Assembly (NCBI GenBank): GCA_030150795.1
Contig: JASLFF010000327.1
Location: 1-6,501, forward strand
DNA: 6,501 nt
Source: Terriglobales bacterium
GTDB taxonomy: Bacteria; Acidobacteriota; Terriglobia; Terriglobales; Gp1-AA117
Direction: 5' to 3'
Position 1 is the stretch's first letter, and every line of letters starts with the position of its first letter. The notes under the pieces were generated by a model that worked only from the letters and a program-made list of their open reading frames with translations, was not told the DNA's origin and did no database searches. Positions 1-6,501 of this stretch are shown in pieces. The position numbers and the translations under genes were made by a program.

Positions 1-41
1 AGCAACGCACGCCGCTGGTTGGAAAATGCCGCACTCATCAT
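1..41 (-). CDS. Start of the next NRPS-operon gene (3' part outside window)
   Basis: Only 14 codons are visible, beginning MMSAAFSNQRRALL. The ATG at 41-39 overlaps the TGA stop of the preceding gene (40-38) in an ATGA, a usual sign of translational coupling. An AAGGAG lies at 55-50, eight bases before this ATG, so the start is well supported; the second ATG (38-36) is an alternative with an 11-base spacing. A short N-terminus with an arginine-rich 'RRALL' run resembles the helix found before the first condensation domain in many NRPS proteins. By position and this resemblance it is probably the next synthetase, but too little is visible to prove the product. Confidence 0.75.
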   Translation of the reverse strand, partial: MMSAAFSNQRRAL

Positions 42-3000
42 GAGGCCTTCTCCTTCCGGATGCGCTCTGGCGGATCTTCGAGCATCGCAGTCACCGCATC
101 GTCAGACATCGTGGAAATTTCACAAAGTAGTTCGGCAGTGCGCTCGATGCGCGCCCGTTCATTTTTCACAATGAGGCTTGCCAGGCCGCTTACCGTGGGC
201 TCCTCGAACAATTGGCGTACCGGCAATTCGATAGCAAACATCTGCCTGATTTGTGAGACTACGCGGGTCGCCAGCAGCGAATGGCCGCCCAGTTCGAAGA
301 AATTGTCGTTGATTCCTACCCGCTCGATTTTGAGTACTTCACTAAAGATGCCGGTAAGGACTTTTTCCAACGCTGTGGCCGGAGCAGCATAGTTCTGTTC
401 TAACGCAGGCCGTGACTGTTGCGGCGCCGGTAGAGACTCGCGATCGATCTTGCCGGTCTCCGATAGCGGCATGGAGTTCAGGACCACAAAAACAGACGGC
501 AGCATGTAGTCTGGCAGCCTACGTTTCAGGTGATTGCGCAAATCGCTGATGTCGGGCGCATGTCCTGCGCGCGGCACAAAGTAAGCGACAATCCGCTTAT
601 CGCCCGGAGCATCTTCGCGAGTGATCACGGCAATTTCCCGCACCAGTGGATGCTCACCTAAGACAGTCTCAATCTCCGCCAGCTCAATACGAAAGCCGCG
701 TATTTTCACCTGATGGTCTGTACGTCCCAGGAATTCGAGACGCCCGTCGGAAAGGAAACGCGCCAAATCACCCGTTTTATAGAGTCTTGCCCCGTGTGTG
801 CCGCTGAATGAGTCTGGAACAAATTTTTCCGCCGTGAGTTGTGCCCGGTTCAAATAGCCACGGGCCACACCAACACCGCCAATGTATAGCTCACCGGGAA
901 CTCCAACTGGCGCCGGCTGGCCATGATGATCCAGCAGGTAGATCTGCATATTCTGGATTGGACGACCCAGCGTTGGCGTCTGCCGGCTGCCTTCCGGGCA
1001 GAGCATGAGCGTCGAATAAATAGTGGCTTCAGTAGGCGCATAAGCATTGAAGAAGAGCCTTCCACCAGACCAGCGCCCGGCAATCTCTGCCGTGCACGCT
1101 TCGCCGCCAACCACGATCGAACGCAGCGCCGGATAATTGCCCGCAGGAACGAGGTCAAGGAGCGAAGGCGGAATGGCCATAGTTGTAATCCCATTCTCAC
1201 GCAGGAGGCTGCCCAGTTCCGGGCCGGACATCAACACCAGAGAATCAACCATGCGCAAAGTGCCGCCGCTCAGCAACGCGCTAAATATCTCCAACACCGA
1301 AGCATCAAAATTGAGCGACGCAAGTTGCGCCACGCGACTATTGCGGGAGATGGCAAATTTTTTGATAGAGGCTTCAATCACATTGACCACTCCGCGATGC
1401 TCTATCAAGACGCCCTTGGGTTTACCGGTTGAGCCGGAGGTATAAATCGCGTAGGCTAGATTGTCTGGGCTGATCTCGGCGACAGGTGACGCGCCACTTC
1501 CCTTCTCAATCTCTTTCCAATCGGAATCAAGGCATACGTGCCGGGCACACTCTGAAGTTCTTTCCTCCAATGCTTTCTGGGTAACCACAAGCTTCACGCC
1601 GGCATCCGCGATCATGAATGCCAGTCGCTCTTTCGGATATGCAGGATCAAGCGGCAGGTAAGCGGCTCCGGCCTTCAATATCCCCAGCAAGCCCACCAGC
1701 GTCTCCGGACTGCGTTTCATGCAGATGCCCACCAGCGACTCCAAACCGATCCCAAGCCCCTGCAAGTGGTGGGCCAGTTGATTTGCGCGGCGGTCGAGTT
1801 CACCGTATGTAAGTCTTTCGTTTTCGCAGATTACAGCTACTGCTTCCGGAGCGATGCGGGCCTGCTGCTCAAAAAGTTGGTGCAGGCACTTGCCTTGGGG
1901 AAATGGCTCGCTAGTCTTATTGAGTTCCTTTATCAGGGTCACATACTGCTCTGGCGACAGCAGCGACAAGGAATCGTGATGTGAAGACGGATCTTGTGCA
2001 ATGGCTGCAATCACTCTGCCGTAACAGGCCGCAATTTCCTGAGCCTCATCTTCATCGAGCGCCAGGGTGCGATAGTCGAGCGCGAGTTCGATTCGTGAGG
2101 TAAATTCGTTGACGCTGAATTGGGCGGTCAGCGGATAATATGTCTGCTCCGATCCGCGTACATCCAGAACTTCGAGTCCTGGAATCTCCGACAACCCGCC
2201 CATCACATGAAAATGCGTGTAATTGAAGATCGTGTCAAATAACCGCTCCGCGTTATGAAGGCGCTGCAATTCCTGAATGGGATAGCGGCGGAAAGGAAGC
2301 AACTCGGTTTCGGCTTCCTGCGCGCGCCGCGCTAGATCGGCCCACGTGCCGCTTTCCAGGCTCATACGGAAAGGAACGGTATTAAGAAAAGCGCCAATTA
2401 GTTGCTCGCCATCCTTAATCTCAGGACGGCCATTGATCAACAGGCCGGTGAAGACTTCCGCCTGGCCACTCAACGCGCAGACTACTTTCATGTGTGCGGC
2501 CAGTAACAGCGCTTTCAGAGAAAGGCCTACTTCGCGTGCCACTTTCTTAAGGCGCTCAGAGTTTTCCTGGGAGATCGGGACTTCAAGTCTTCTCACCTCG
2601 AGAGCTTGCGCAAGTGAGGCCGTCCTGCGCTGCACAATGTGGGTGGCCGTGGCGTCAGCCAGTATCCTGCTCCAGTAGCCGCGGCACTGCTCTGACTGAA
2701 GAGCATCCTTCTCCAATGCCACAAAATCTTTGTATGCGGCCAGGAGAGGACTGGCGGGCAGCGGTTTTTCGTGCAGCAAAGCAAAGTATCGATGGAAAAG
2801 CTCCGTCAACGATGAAGCCACACTCCAGCCATCAAGGAACGGTTCGCTCATCGTGAACTGGATTTCGTCGTTCTTCCGCAAGTGAACCTGGAAGCGCAAG
2901 AGCGGCGCCTCGCTCCATTGGAATTTCTGTCGGGTTTCTTCCTTTAGCCAATGATCTATTCGGCTCTGCTGCTCGCCCTCAGGCAGGTGCCGCAAATCCT

Positions 3001-5203
3001 CCACGTGCAGCTCAAGCCGTGCGTTGCGATGTACAAGCTGCAATGGCTGGCTGAAAGCGTTTCCATCAAACGATGTCCGCAGCATTTCGTGCCGAGCTGC
3101 CATCTGATCGAGCGTGGATTGCATCTTCTCCGCCTGAAAGGGCAGGCGCAGGTGAAAACTGCTGACGTAGATGCTGTAATCCGCGCTGTATTCGCTATGG
3201 AAGACCATGCCCGCCTGTAGCTGGGAAATTGGGTATGCATCCTCAATCTCGTCCGGCATTTTTCCGCGGTCCTCCATGGAGATCATGCTGAAGGGCGTGT
3301 AGGGGCTGGTGCTTTCTGGTTTTACTTGTATGTGGTTGATCGCCTCACTCAGCTTGCGGACCGTAGGATTTTGGAAAAGCTGCTGAAGCGTAAAGGTCAC
3401 TCCTCTCTCCAGGGCCTTTGCGCGGGCTTTGATGCTGCGGATGGAATCGCCACCCAAATCAAAAAAGTTGTCGTCAATTCCAATGCTTCTGAGGTCGAGA
3501 GCTTCCCTCCATGCTTCAGCCAACGCTTCTTCCTGAGAAGTGCCCGGAGGCGTATGGCCGTTCACGGTGGTGGAAGCGTCCCATGCCGGCTTTGGCAATG
3601 ACAGGCGATCTACTTTGCCATGCTCAGTGAGAGGCAGCGACTTTACCGGAATGAAAACGGCGGGCAGCATGTATTCCGGCAACCGCTCCTTTAGCCTGTT
3701 GCGTAATTCATACAGGTTCAGCAAAGAGTTATTGCTGGCCACGTAAGCAGCCAGGCGTTTGTCACCGTTGTCGTCCTGATGCGCCGTGACAACACACTCC
3801 ATCACTCCTGGGCACTGCATGATTGTGGATTCGATTTCTCCCAGTTCAATGCGGAAGCCGCGCACCTTTACTTGGTTATCAATCCGCCCCAGGTACTCCA
3901 GGTCTGAGTTTCGTAAGCGTGCCAGGTCGCCGGTGCGATAGAGCCGTGCGCCGCCTTCTTTACTGAAAGGATCAGGAACGAACCTTTCCGCGCTCAACTC
4001 CGGGCGACGCCAATAGCCTCGCGCCAAGCCTCGGCCCCCGACATACATTTCACCGATCTCGCTCTCGGAGACCTGATTCATGTGTTCGTCAAGCAAATGC
4101 ACTTGCAGGTCTGGAATGGGCCTGCCAATAACACTTCCGCGCATGGCATGAACGTCGCTTTGCAGAATTCGGCGATAGGTGACGTGAACTGTGGTCTCCG
4201 TGATCCCAAACATATTCACTAGCTGCGGGTTCTCATCTCCGTGTCGCTCCAACCATGGCTTCAGGCATTGCAACTCCAGGGCCTCGCCGCCGAAGATTAC
4301 CAATCGCAGTGCCAGCCGTTCCGGATTCACGTCCGCCTGTATCAGTTGGCGAAAAGATGAGGGCGTCTGACTCAGCACGGTTACGCGCTCCCGGCAGAGC
4401 AGTTCATAGAATGCCTCCGGGTTGCGGCTGACAAAATAAGGAACAATCACAATCTTGCCGCCGTGAAACAGCGCACCCCACATCTCCCATACGCTGAAGT
4501 CAAACGCGTAAGAATGAAAAAGAGTCCATACATCGTCCTGGGAAAAGCTGAACCAGTCCTGCGTTTCTGTGAAGAGTCGCAATACGTTCCCGTGCGTGAC
4601 GACAACCCCTTTGGGATTTCCGGTTGAGCCCGACGTATAGATCACGTAGGCGGCATTTTCAGGGAGTACATGAACGGTCGGATTTTCTACGGCTTGCTTC
4701 TCAATGTGCTCGCGGTCTCTCTCGAGACAAACGATTGACGTGCCGTCACGTAGAAGCTGTGAGGCTAAATGCTCTTGCGTGACCACGAATTCAACACTTG
4801 CATCCGCAAGCATCAGCGCCAGCCGCTTTTGAGGATACTGAGGATCGAGAGGGAGATAGGCAGCCCCGGTCTTGAGAATGCCAAGAATTCCCACAAGCAT
4901 CTCCACGGACCGCTCCAAGCACAGGCCCACCACCGCCTCCGGTTGTACGCCAAGGCTGCGCAAATAGTGCGCCAGGGCATTTGCCTGCTCGTTCAATTCC
5001 CGATAGGTCAGTGCCTGGTTTTCACAAACAACGGCGACGTCAGCAGGCGAACGAAGGGCCTGCGCCTCAAATGATTTATGGATTGCTTCGCCGCTCTCTT
5101 TTGCGCGACTGGATGAACTGGGTCCGCTGCTTTCTTCGCGCATCCGCTCTGCGAGGCCATCTCTTTTTGCCGCAATTTCAGCCAAATGCGAAGCCCCTCT
5201 CAT
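38..5203 (-). CDS. Non-ribosomal peptide synthetase, A-PCP-C-A-PCP, 1721 aa
   Basis: A complete multimodular NRPS acting in the cytosol. Domains by residue: leader 1-40, adenylation A1 about 41-540, carrier PCP1 about 555-625, condensation about 655-1075, adenylation A2 about 1105-1595, carrier PCP2 about 1607-1680, tail 1681-1721. It completes the module begun by the upstream protein's C domain and adds one full C-A-PCP module. A1 looks threonine-specific and A2 is probably hydrophobic. Both carriers keep their phosphopantetheine serine (S587, S1642) and both A domains keep the A10 lysine (K530, K1585). The internal C domain lacks the catalytic histidines. The ATG at 5203-5201 is chosen because AAGGAGAGG lies eight bases upstream; the next in-frame ATG (M21) has only a weak GAGCGG. 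There is no start C domain, thioesterase or epimerase, so it is an elongation protein needing partners on both sides. It is in an operon: one codon after the upstream TAA, and overlapping the downstream ATG. Confidence 0.97.
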   Translation of the reverse strand: MRGASHLAEIAAKRDGLAERMREESSGPSSSSRAKESGEAIHKSFEAQALRSPADVAVVCENQALTYRELNEQANALAHYLRSLGVQPEAVVGLCLERSVEMLVGILGILKTGAAYLPLDPQYPQKRLALMLADASVEFVVTQEHLASQLLRDGTSIVCLERDREHIEKQAVENPTVHVLPENAAYVIYTSGSTGNPKGVVVTHGNVLRLFTETQDWFSFSQDDVWTLFHSYAFDFSVWEMWGALFHGGKIVIVPYFVSRNPEAFYELLCRERVTVLSQTPSSFRQLIQADVNPERLALRLVIFGGEALELQCLKPWLERHGDENPQLVNMFGITETTVHVTYRRILQSDVHAMRGSVIGRPIPDLQVHLLDEHMNQVSESEIGEMYVGGRGLARGYWRRPELSAERFVPDPFSKEGGARLYRTGDLARLRNSDLEYLGRIDNQVKVRGFRIELGEIESTIMQCPGVMECVVTAHQDDNGDKRLAAYVASNNSLLNLYELRNRLKERLPEYMLPAVFIPVKSLPLTEHGKVDRLSLPKPAWDASTTVNGHTPPGTSQEEALAEAWREALDLRSIGIDDNFFDLGGDSIRSIKARAKALERGVTFTLQQLFQNPTVRKLSEAINHIQVKPESTSPYTPFSMISMEDRGKMPDEIEDAYPISQLQAGMVFHSEYSADYSIYVSSFHLRLPFQAEKMQSTLDQMAARHEMLRTSFDGNAFSQPLQLVHRNARLELHVEDLRHLPEGEQQSRIDHWLKEETRQKFQWSEAPLLRFQVHLRKNDEIQFTMSEPFLDGWSVASSLTELFHRYFALLHEKPLPASPLLAAYKDFVALEKDALQSEQCRGYWSRILADATATHIVQRRTASLAQALEVRRLEVPISQENSERLKKVAREVGLSLKALLLAAHMKVVCALSGQAEVFTGLLINGRPEIKDGEQLIGAFLNTVPFRMSLESGTWADLARRAQEAETELLPFRRYPIQELQRLHNAERLFDTIFNYTHFHVMGGLSEIPGLEVLDVRGSEQTYYPLTAQFSVNEFTSRIELALDYRTLALDEDEAQEIAACYGRVIAAIAQDPSSHHDSLSLLSPEQYVTLIKELNKTSEPFPQGKCLHQLFEQQARIAPEAVAVICENERLTYGELDRRANQLAHHLQGLGIGLESLVGICMKRSPETLVGLLGILKAGAAYLPLDPAYPKERLAFMIADAGVKLVVTQKALEERTSECARHVCLDSDWKEIEKGSGASPVAEISPDNLAYAIYTSGSTGKPKGVLIEHRGVVNVIEASIKKFAISRNSRVAQLASLNFDASVLEIFSALLSGGTLRMVDSLVLMSGPELGSLLRENGITTMAIPPSLLDLVPAGNYPALRSIVVGGEACTAEIAGRWSGGRLFFNAYAPTEATIYSTLMLCPEGSRQTPTLGRPIQNMQIYLLDHHGQPAPVGVPGELYIGGVGVARGYLNRAQLTAEKFVPDSFSGTHGARLYKTGDLARFLSDGRLEFLGRTDHQVKIRGFRIELAEIETVLGEHPLVREIAVITREDAPGDKRIVAYFVPRAGHAPDISDLRNHLKRRLPDYMLPSVFVVLNSMPLSETGKIDRESLPAPQQSRPALEQNYAAPATALEKVLTGIFSEVLKIERVGINDNFFELGGHSLLATRVVSQIRQMFAIELPVRQLFEEPTVSGLASLIVKNERARIERTAELLCEISTMSDDAVTAMLEDPPERIRKEKAS
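46..57 (-). promoter_or_regulatory. Ribosome binding site for the third gene
   Basis: GGAAGGAGAAGG on the minus strand, with its AAGGAG core at 55-50, eight bases before the ATG at 41-39. It is embedded in the last codons of the 1721-residue NRPS and supports the left-edge gene despite its short visible length. Confidence 0.78.
164..385 (-). other. Peptidyl carrier domain PCP2
   Basis: Residues about 1607-1680. The site DNFFELGGHSLLATR has the standard GGHS form, with S1642 (codon 280-278) as the phosphopantetheine attachment. It holds the A2 residue and hands the chain to the protein encoded downstream, since no C or thioesterase domain follows in this polypeptide. Confidence 0.93.
419..1891 (-). 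other. Adenylation domain A2, probably a hydrophobic substrate
   Basis: Residues about 1105-1595. Core motifs are present: LKAGAAYLPLDP (1176-1187), YTSGSTGKPKG (1254-1264), YKTGDLAR (1475-1482), GRTDHQVKIRGFRIELAEIE (1493-1512) and A10 lysine K1585. The A5 motif is NAYAPTEAT, with Ala where Gly is usual. The pocket residues, aligned by eye on GrsA, are D1300, A1301, L1304, A1343, V1364, G1366, A1387, I1395, Y1396 and K1585. The Asp at the first position fits an ordinary alpha-amino acid. The remaining lining is small and hydrophobic, suggesting an aromatic or bulky aliphatic side chain. It matches no textbook code that I can recall exactly, so no substrate is assigned. Confidence 0.85.
1979..3241 (-). 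other. Condensation domain lacking the catalytic histidines
   Basis: Residues about 655-1075. The fold motifs are clear and in order: AYPISQLQAGMVFHS (656-670), RHEMLRTSF (704-712), INGRPE (923-928), GAFLNTVPFR (937-946) and LFDTIFNYTHFHV (988-1000). The HHxxxDGW site reads SEPFLDGW (786-793; bases 2848-2825): Ser and Glu replace both histidines, while Asp791, Gly792 and Trp793 remain. The opening motif is of the kind seen in dual, D-specific and epimerase-related domains, so the subtype is uncertain. It may be inactive, use Glu787 in place of His, or have a changed role. The rest of the domain is intact, with no sign of decay. Confidence 0.9.
3329..3541 (-). other. Peptidyl carrier domain PCP1
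   Basis: Residues about 555-625. The phosphopantetheine site is DNFFDLGGDSIRS, with S587 (codon 3445-3443) as the attachment serine. The GGDS form (Asp before the Ser, where PCP2 has His) is the form often seen ahead of epimerase domains, yet here a condensation domain follows. It should carry the A1 residue joined to the upstream chain. Confidence 0.92.
3584..5083 (-). other. Adenylation domain A1, predicted threonine
   Basis: Residues about 41-540. The domain activates an amino acid as its adenylate and loads it on PCP1. Core motifs are all present: LKTGAAYLPLDP (110-120), YTSGSTGNPKG (189-199), FGITETT (332-338), YRTGDLAR (422-429), GRIDNQVKVRGFRIELGEIE (439-458) and the A10 lysine K530. 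Aligned by eye on the GrsA pocket, the ten specificity residues are D235, F236, W239, S278, I303, G305, M331, V339, H340 and K530. The textbook threonine code is D-F-W-N-I-G-M-V-H-K, so only one position differs (Ser for Asn). Threonine, or a close relative of it, is a confident prediction from established codes. Confidence 0.88.
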
Positions 5204-5206
5204 GTC

Positions 5207-6501
5207 TTAGACCTCTCCTTGTCTGGCGCTGTGCGCAAAGTCAGGCACTGTTCCCTCACGCAGCTTGTCTGTTTCTTTCTGCGCCAGCAACAACCCTTGT
5301 GTCTTTTCGGCAGGCAGTTCACACGACTGCAAAATCGCTGCAATATTTCGCTCGTAATTGGCTGCAATCGCTTCGAGCAGCACTTGATAGTCACGCAGCA
5401 AGCCCGCGATGCCCGTGTCACGCAGCCGATTTGCGTCGTAACCAATCTTCAGGTGCAACTCTCGCCCCGGCATTACCCATAATGTAAGTGGATAATTTGA
5501 TCTTTCTCTGGATTGCACATTGGCAATTCGCAGATCCGACTCTGATGCGCTGGCCCACGAAACTGCGGGATAGTTTTCGAATACCAGAATGCTTTCAAAT
5601 AACGGGACTTGCCGAGGCGAAGAGGTCCATGACTGCACTTGCGAGAGAGGCGTATATTCGAACTGGCTCATCTCAGACTGGCGCTCCTGCAAGAGCTTCA
5701 GCCAGTCGATTAAGTTTGATTGCTCCGCAACTCGGGCCCGCATTGGCAAGGTGTTGATAAAAAGTCCAACCATGGATTCCACATCAGCCAATTGCGCTGG
5801 CCGGCCCGAGCAGACCACGCCAAAAATAACATCGTCTCTGCCGGTCAGGCGATTGAGCAGCAAGGCCCATGCGCCCTGCACAATTGTGTTCAAAGTCACT
5901 GGGCACTGCCGCGAGAGCGCCTGCAATCGGGCAGTTGAACCTTCAGAAAGGTGGGTTTCCTGTTCCTGAAAATTTTCATTGGAGCCGTTGCCGGGGTGAA
6001 CGCGCAGCAGAGAACTTAAAGAAGCAGATACATCAAATCCTTTGAGAAAGTGCCTCCAGAAATCCGCGGCCTTGGTGAAGTCCTGTTCCCGGAGCCAATG
6101 TATGTATTCGCGGTATGGACGCTCTGGCCTTAGCTTGACTGGCTGCTTGAGGCGCAAGCTTGCATAGCACTCCAGGACATTGTTCAGGACGATCGGGAGA
6201 GACCATCCATCCATCACCAGATGGTGGCTGCTCCATACAAACTTGTGCTTTGCCGCCGTAGTCTGGATCAGCGCAAAATGCATGAGCGGCGCCTGCCGCA
6301 AATCCATTTCCCGCACACGATCTTCTTGCAAGTAAGTTTCCAGGCGGCTTTCCTGCTGCCAACTGCTGAGCGTCCTCCAATCCTCTTCTTGCCATTGCAA
6401 TTCCCCGTTCTGCCTGATGACATGAACCGGCTCATCGCTTACGATTTCCCATTCAAACCCAGCTCGCAGTGCCGAATAATTGTCCACAACTCGCCGCCAA
6501 G
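5207..6501 (-). CDS. NRPS, C-terminal condensation domain (5' end outside window)
   Basis: This is the 3' part of a non-ribosomal peptide synthetase gene. The frame stays open to the right edge: before the GTG at 6487-6485 it reads W-R-R-V-V, which fits the conserved run ahead of a condensation-domain 'ALRxxF' motif (here ALRAGF), so that GTG is an internal valine and the true start lies outside. About 430 residues are visible. Condensation motifs in order are ALRAGF, HHLVMDGWS (6226-6200, both histidines and Asp-Gly intact, so probably active), a GRP motif followed by GLFINTLPMR, and PLFESILVFENYP. The domain should form the peptide bond between the upstream chain and the amino acid held by the next module. 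The protein ends about 50 residues after the domain, with no adenylation or carrier domain, so its acceptor must sit on the next protein. It ends in TAA at 5209-5207, in the same frame as the next gene. Confidence 0.95.
   Translation of the reverse strand, partial: WRRVVDNYSALRAGFEWEIVSDEPVHVIRQNGELQWQEEDWRTLSSWQQESRLETYLQEDRVREMDLRQAPLMHFALIQTTAAKHKFVWSSHHLVMDGWSLPIVLNNVLECYASLRLKQPVKLRPERPYREYIHWLREQDFTKAADFWRHFLKGFDVSASLSSLLRVHPGNGSNENFQEQETHLSEGSTARLQALSRQCPVTLNTIVQGAWALLLNRLTGRDDVIFGVVCSGRPAQLADVESMVGLFINTLPMRARVAEQSNLIDWLKLLQERQSEMSQFEYTPLSQVQSWTSSPRQVPLFESILVFENYPAVSWASASESDLRIANVQSRERSNYPLTLWVMPGRELHLKIGYDANRLRDTGIAGLLRDYQVLLEAIAANYERNIAAILQSCELPAEKTQGLLLAQKETDKLREGTVPDFAHSARQGEV
5212..5220 (-). 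promoter_or_regulatory. Ribosome binding site for the 1721-aa NRPS
   Basis: AAGGAGAGG on the minus strand, eight bases before the ATG at 5203-5201. It lies inside the last codons of the upstream gene, just before its TAA, so ribosomes ending there could restart on the second gene. It decides the start in favour of M1 and argues that the split between the two proteins is genuine. Confidence 0.8.

Noticed and set aside
923..1432. 169-codon open frame on the plus strand opposite A2
   Set aside because: It is antisense to the conserved adenylation core, its product has no recognisable motif and is skewed to Arg, Gln and His, as expected for a shadow of a GC-rich coding frame.
419..5083. Repeat-like similarity between the two halves of the 1721-residue gene
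   Set aside because: It reflects the homologous A and PCP domains of successive modules and not a recent tandem duplication; the two copies differ widely outside the core motifs and have different specificity residues.
5204..5209. Pseudogene or frameshift between genes 1 and 2
   Set aside because: There is no frame change, the second gene has its own ribosome binding site, and the joint is about 56 codons longer than a normal C-A linker. A genuine split is the better reading, although read support should be confirmed.
4981..5487. 168-codon plus-strand frame spanning the junction of the two NRPS genes
   Set aside because: It lies opposite two clearly coding regions and the translation is low-complexity Arg, Leu and Cys-rich with no domain. 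It does not explain the junction.
6033..6395. 120-codon minus-strand frame overlapping the upstream C domain
   Set aside because: It is an alternative frame of the same strand within a conserved condensation domain, with no ribosome binding site noted and no recognisable motif.
6485..6487. GTG as a start codon for the upstream gene
   Set aside because: The frame continues upstream as W-R-R-V-V, matching the conserved residues before ALRAGF. A start here would cut off the first part of the condensation domain.

Overview
The whole window is the inside of a non-ribosomal peptide synthetase (NRPS) operon read from the minus strand, so transcription runs from high to low coordinates. It holds three consecutive genes: the 3' end of one NRPS gene (C-terminal condensation domain, running off the right edge), one complete five-domain NRPS gene of 1721 residues (A-PCP-C-A-PCP), and the first 14 codons of a third gene at the left edge. 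Intergenic space is almost nil: a TAA stop plus one codon separates genes 1 and 2, and genes 2 and 3 overlap in an ATGA. No promoter, terminator, RNA gene, mobile element or CRISPR array was seen, and no stretch of 300 bases lacks a gene.

Layout in reading order: 6501-5207, condensation domain with an intact HHxxxDG motif; 5203-5084, a charged, serine-rich N-terminal leader; 5083-3584, adenylation domain A1, whose specificity residues match the threonine code at all but one position; 3541-3329, carrier domain PCP1; 3241-1979, a condensation domain whose catalytic HHxxxDG reads SEPFLDG, with both histidines gone; 1891-419, adenylation domain A2, with code D-A-L-A-V-G-A-I-Y-K, probably a hydrophobic residue; 385-164, PCP2; 163-41, a charged tail; then the next gene.

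The genes would act as one assembly line. The upstream condensation domain joins the incoming chain to an amino acid (predicted Thr) loaded by A1 on PCP1 of the next protein. The second condensation domain would pass this to the A2/PCP2 residue, and the chain would move on to the protein encoded beyond the left edge. There is no thioesterase, epimerase or methyltransferase here, so these are elongation modules. The product cannot be named from this fragment.

The two most notable points are that the first module is cut between its C and A domains into two polypeptides, and that the internal C domain has lost its catalytic histidines. Organism: a bacterium with moderately high GC (about 55% in lines counted by hand) and good AAGGAG-type ribosome binding sites. 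The style of the domains recalls NRPSs of soil bacteria such as Acidobacteriota or Myxococcota, but this is an impression and does not identify the taxon.
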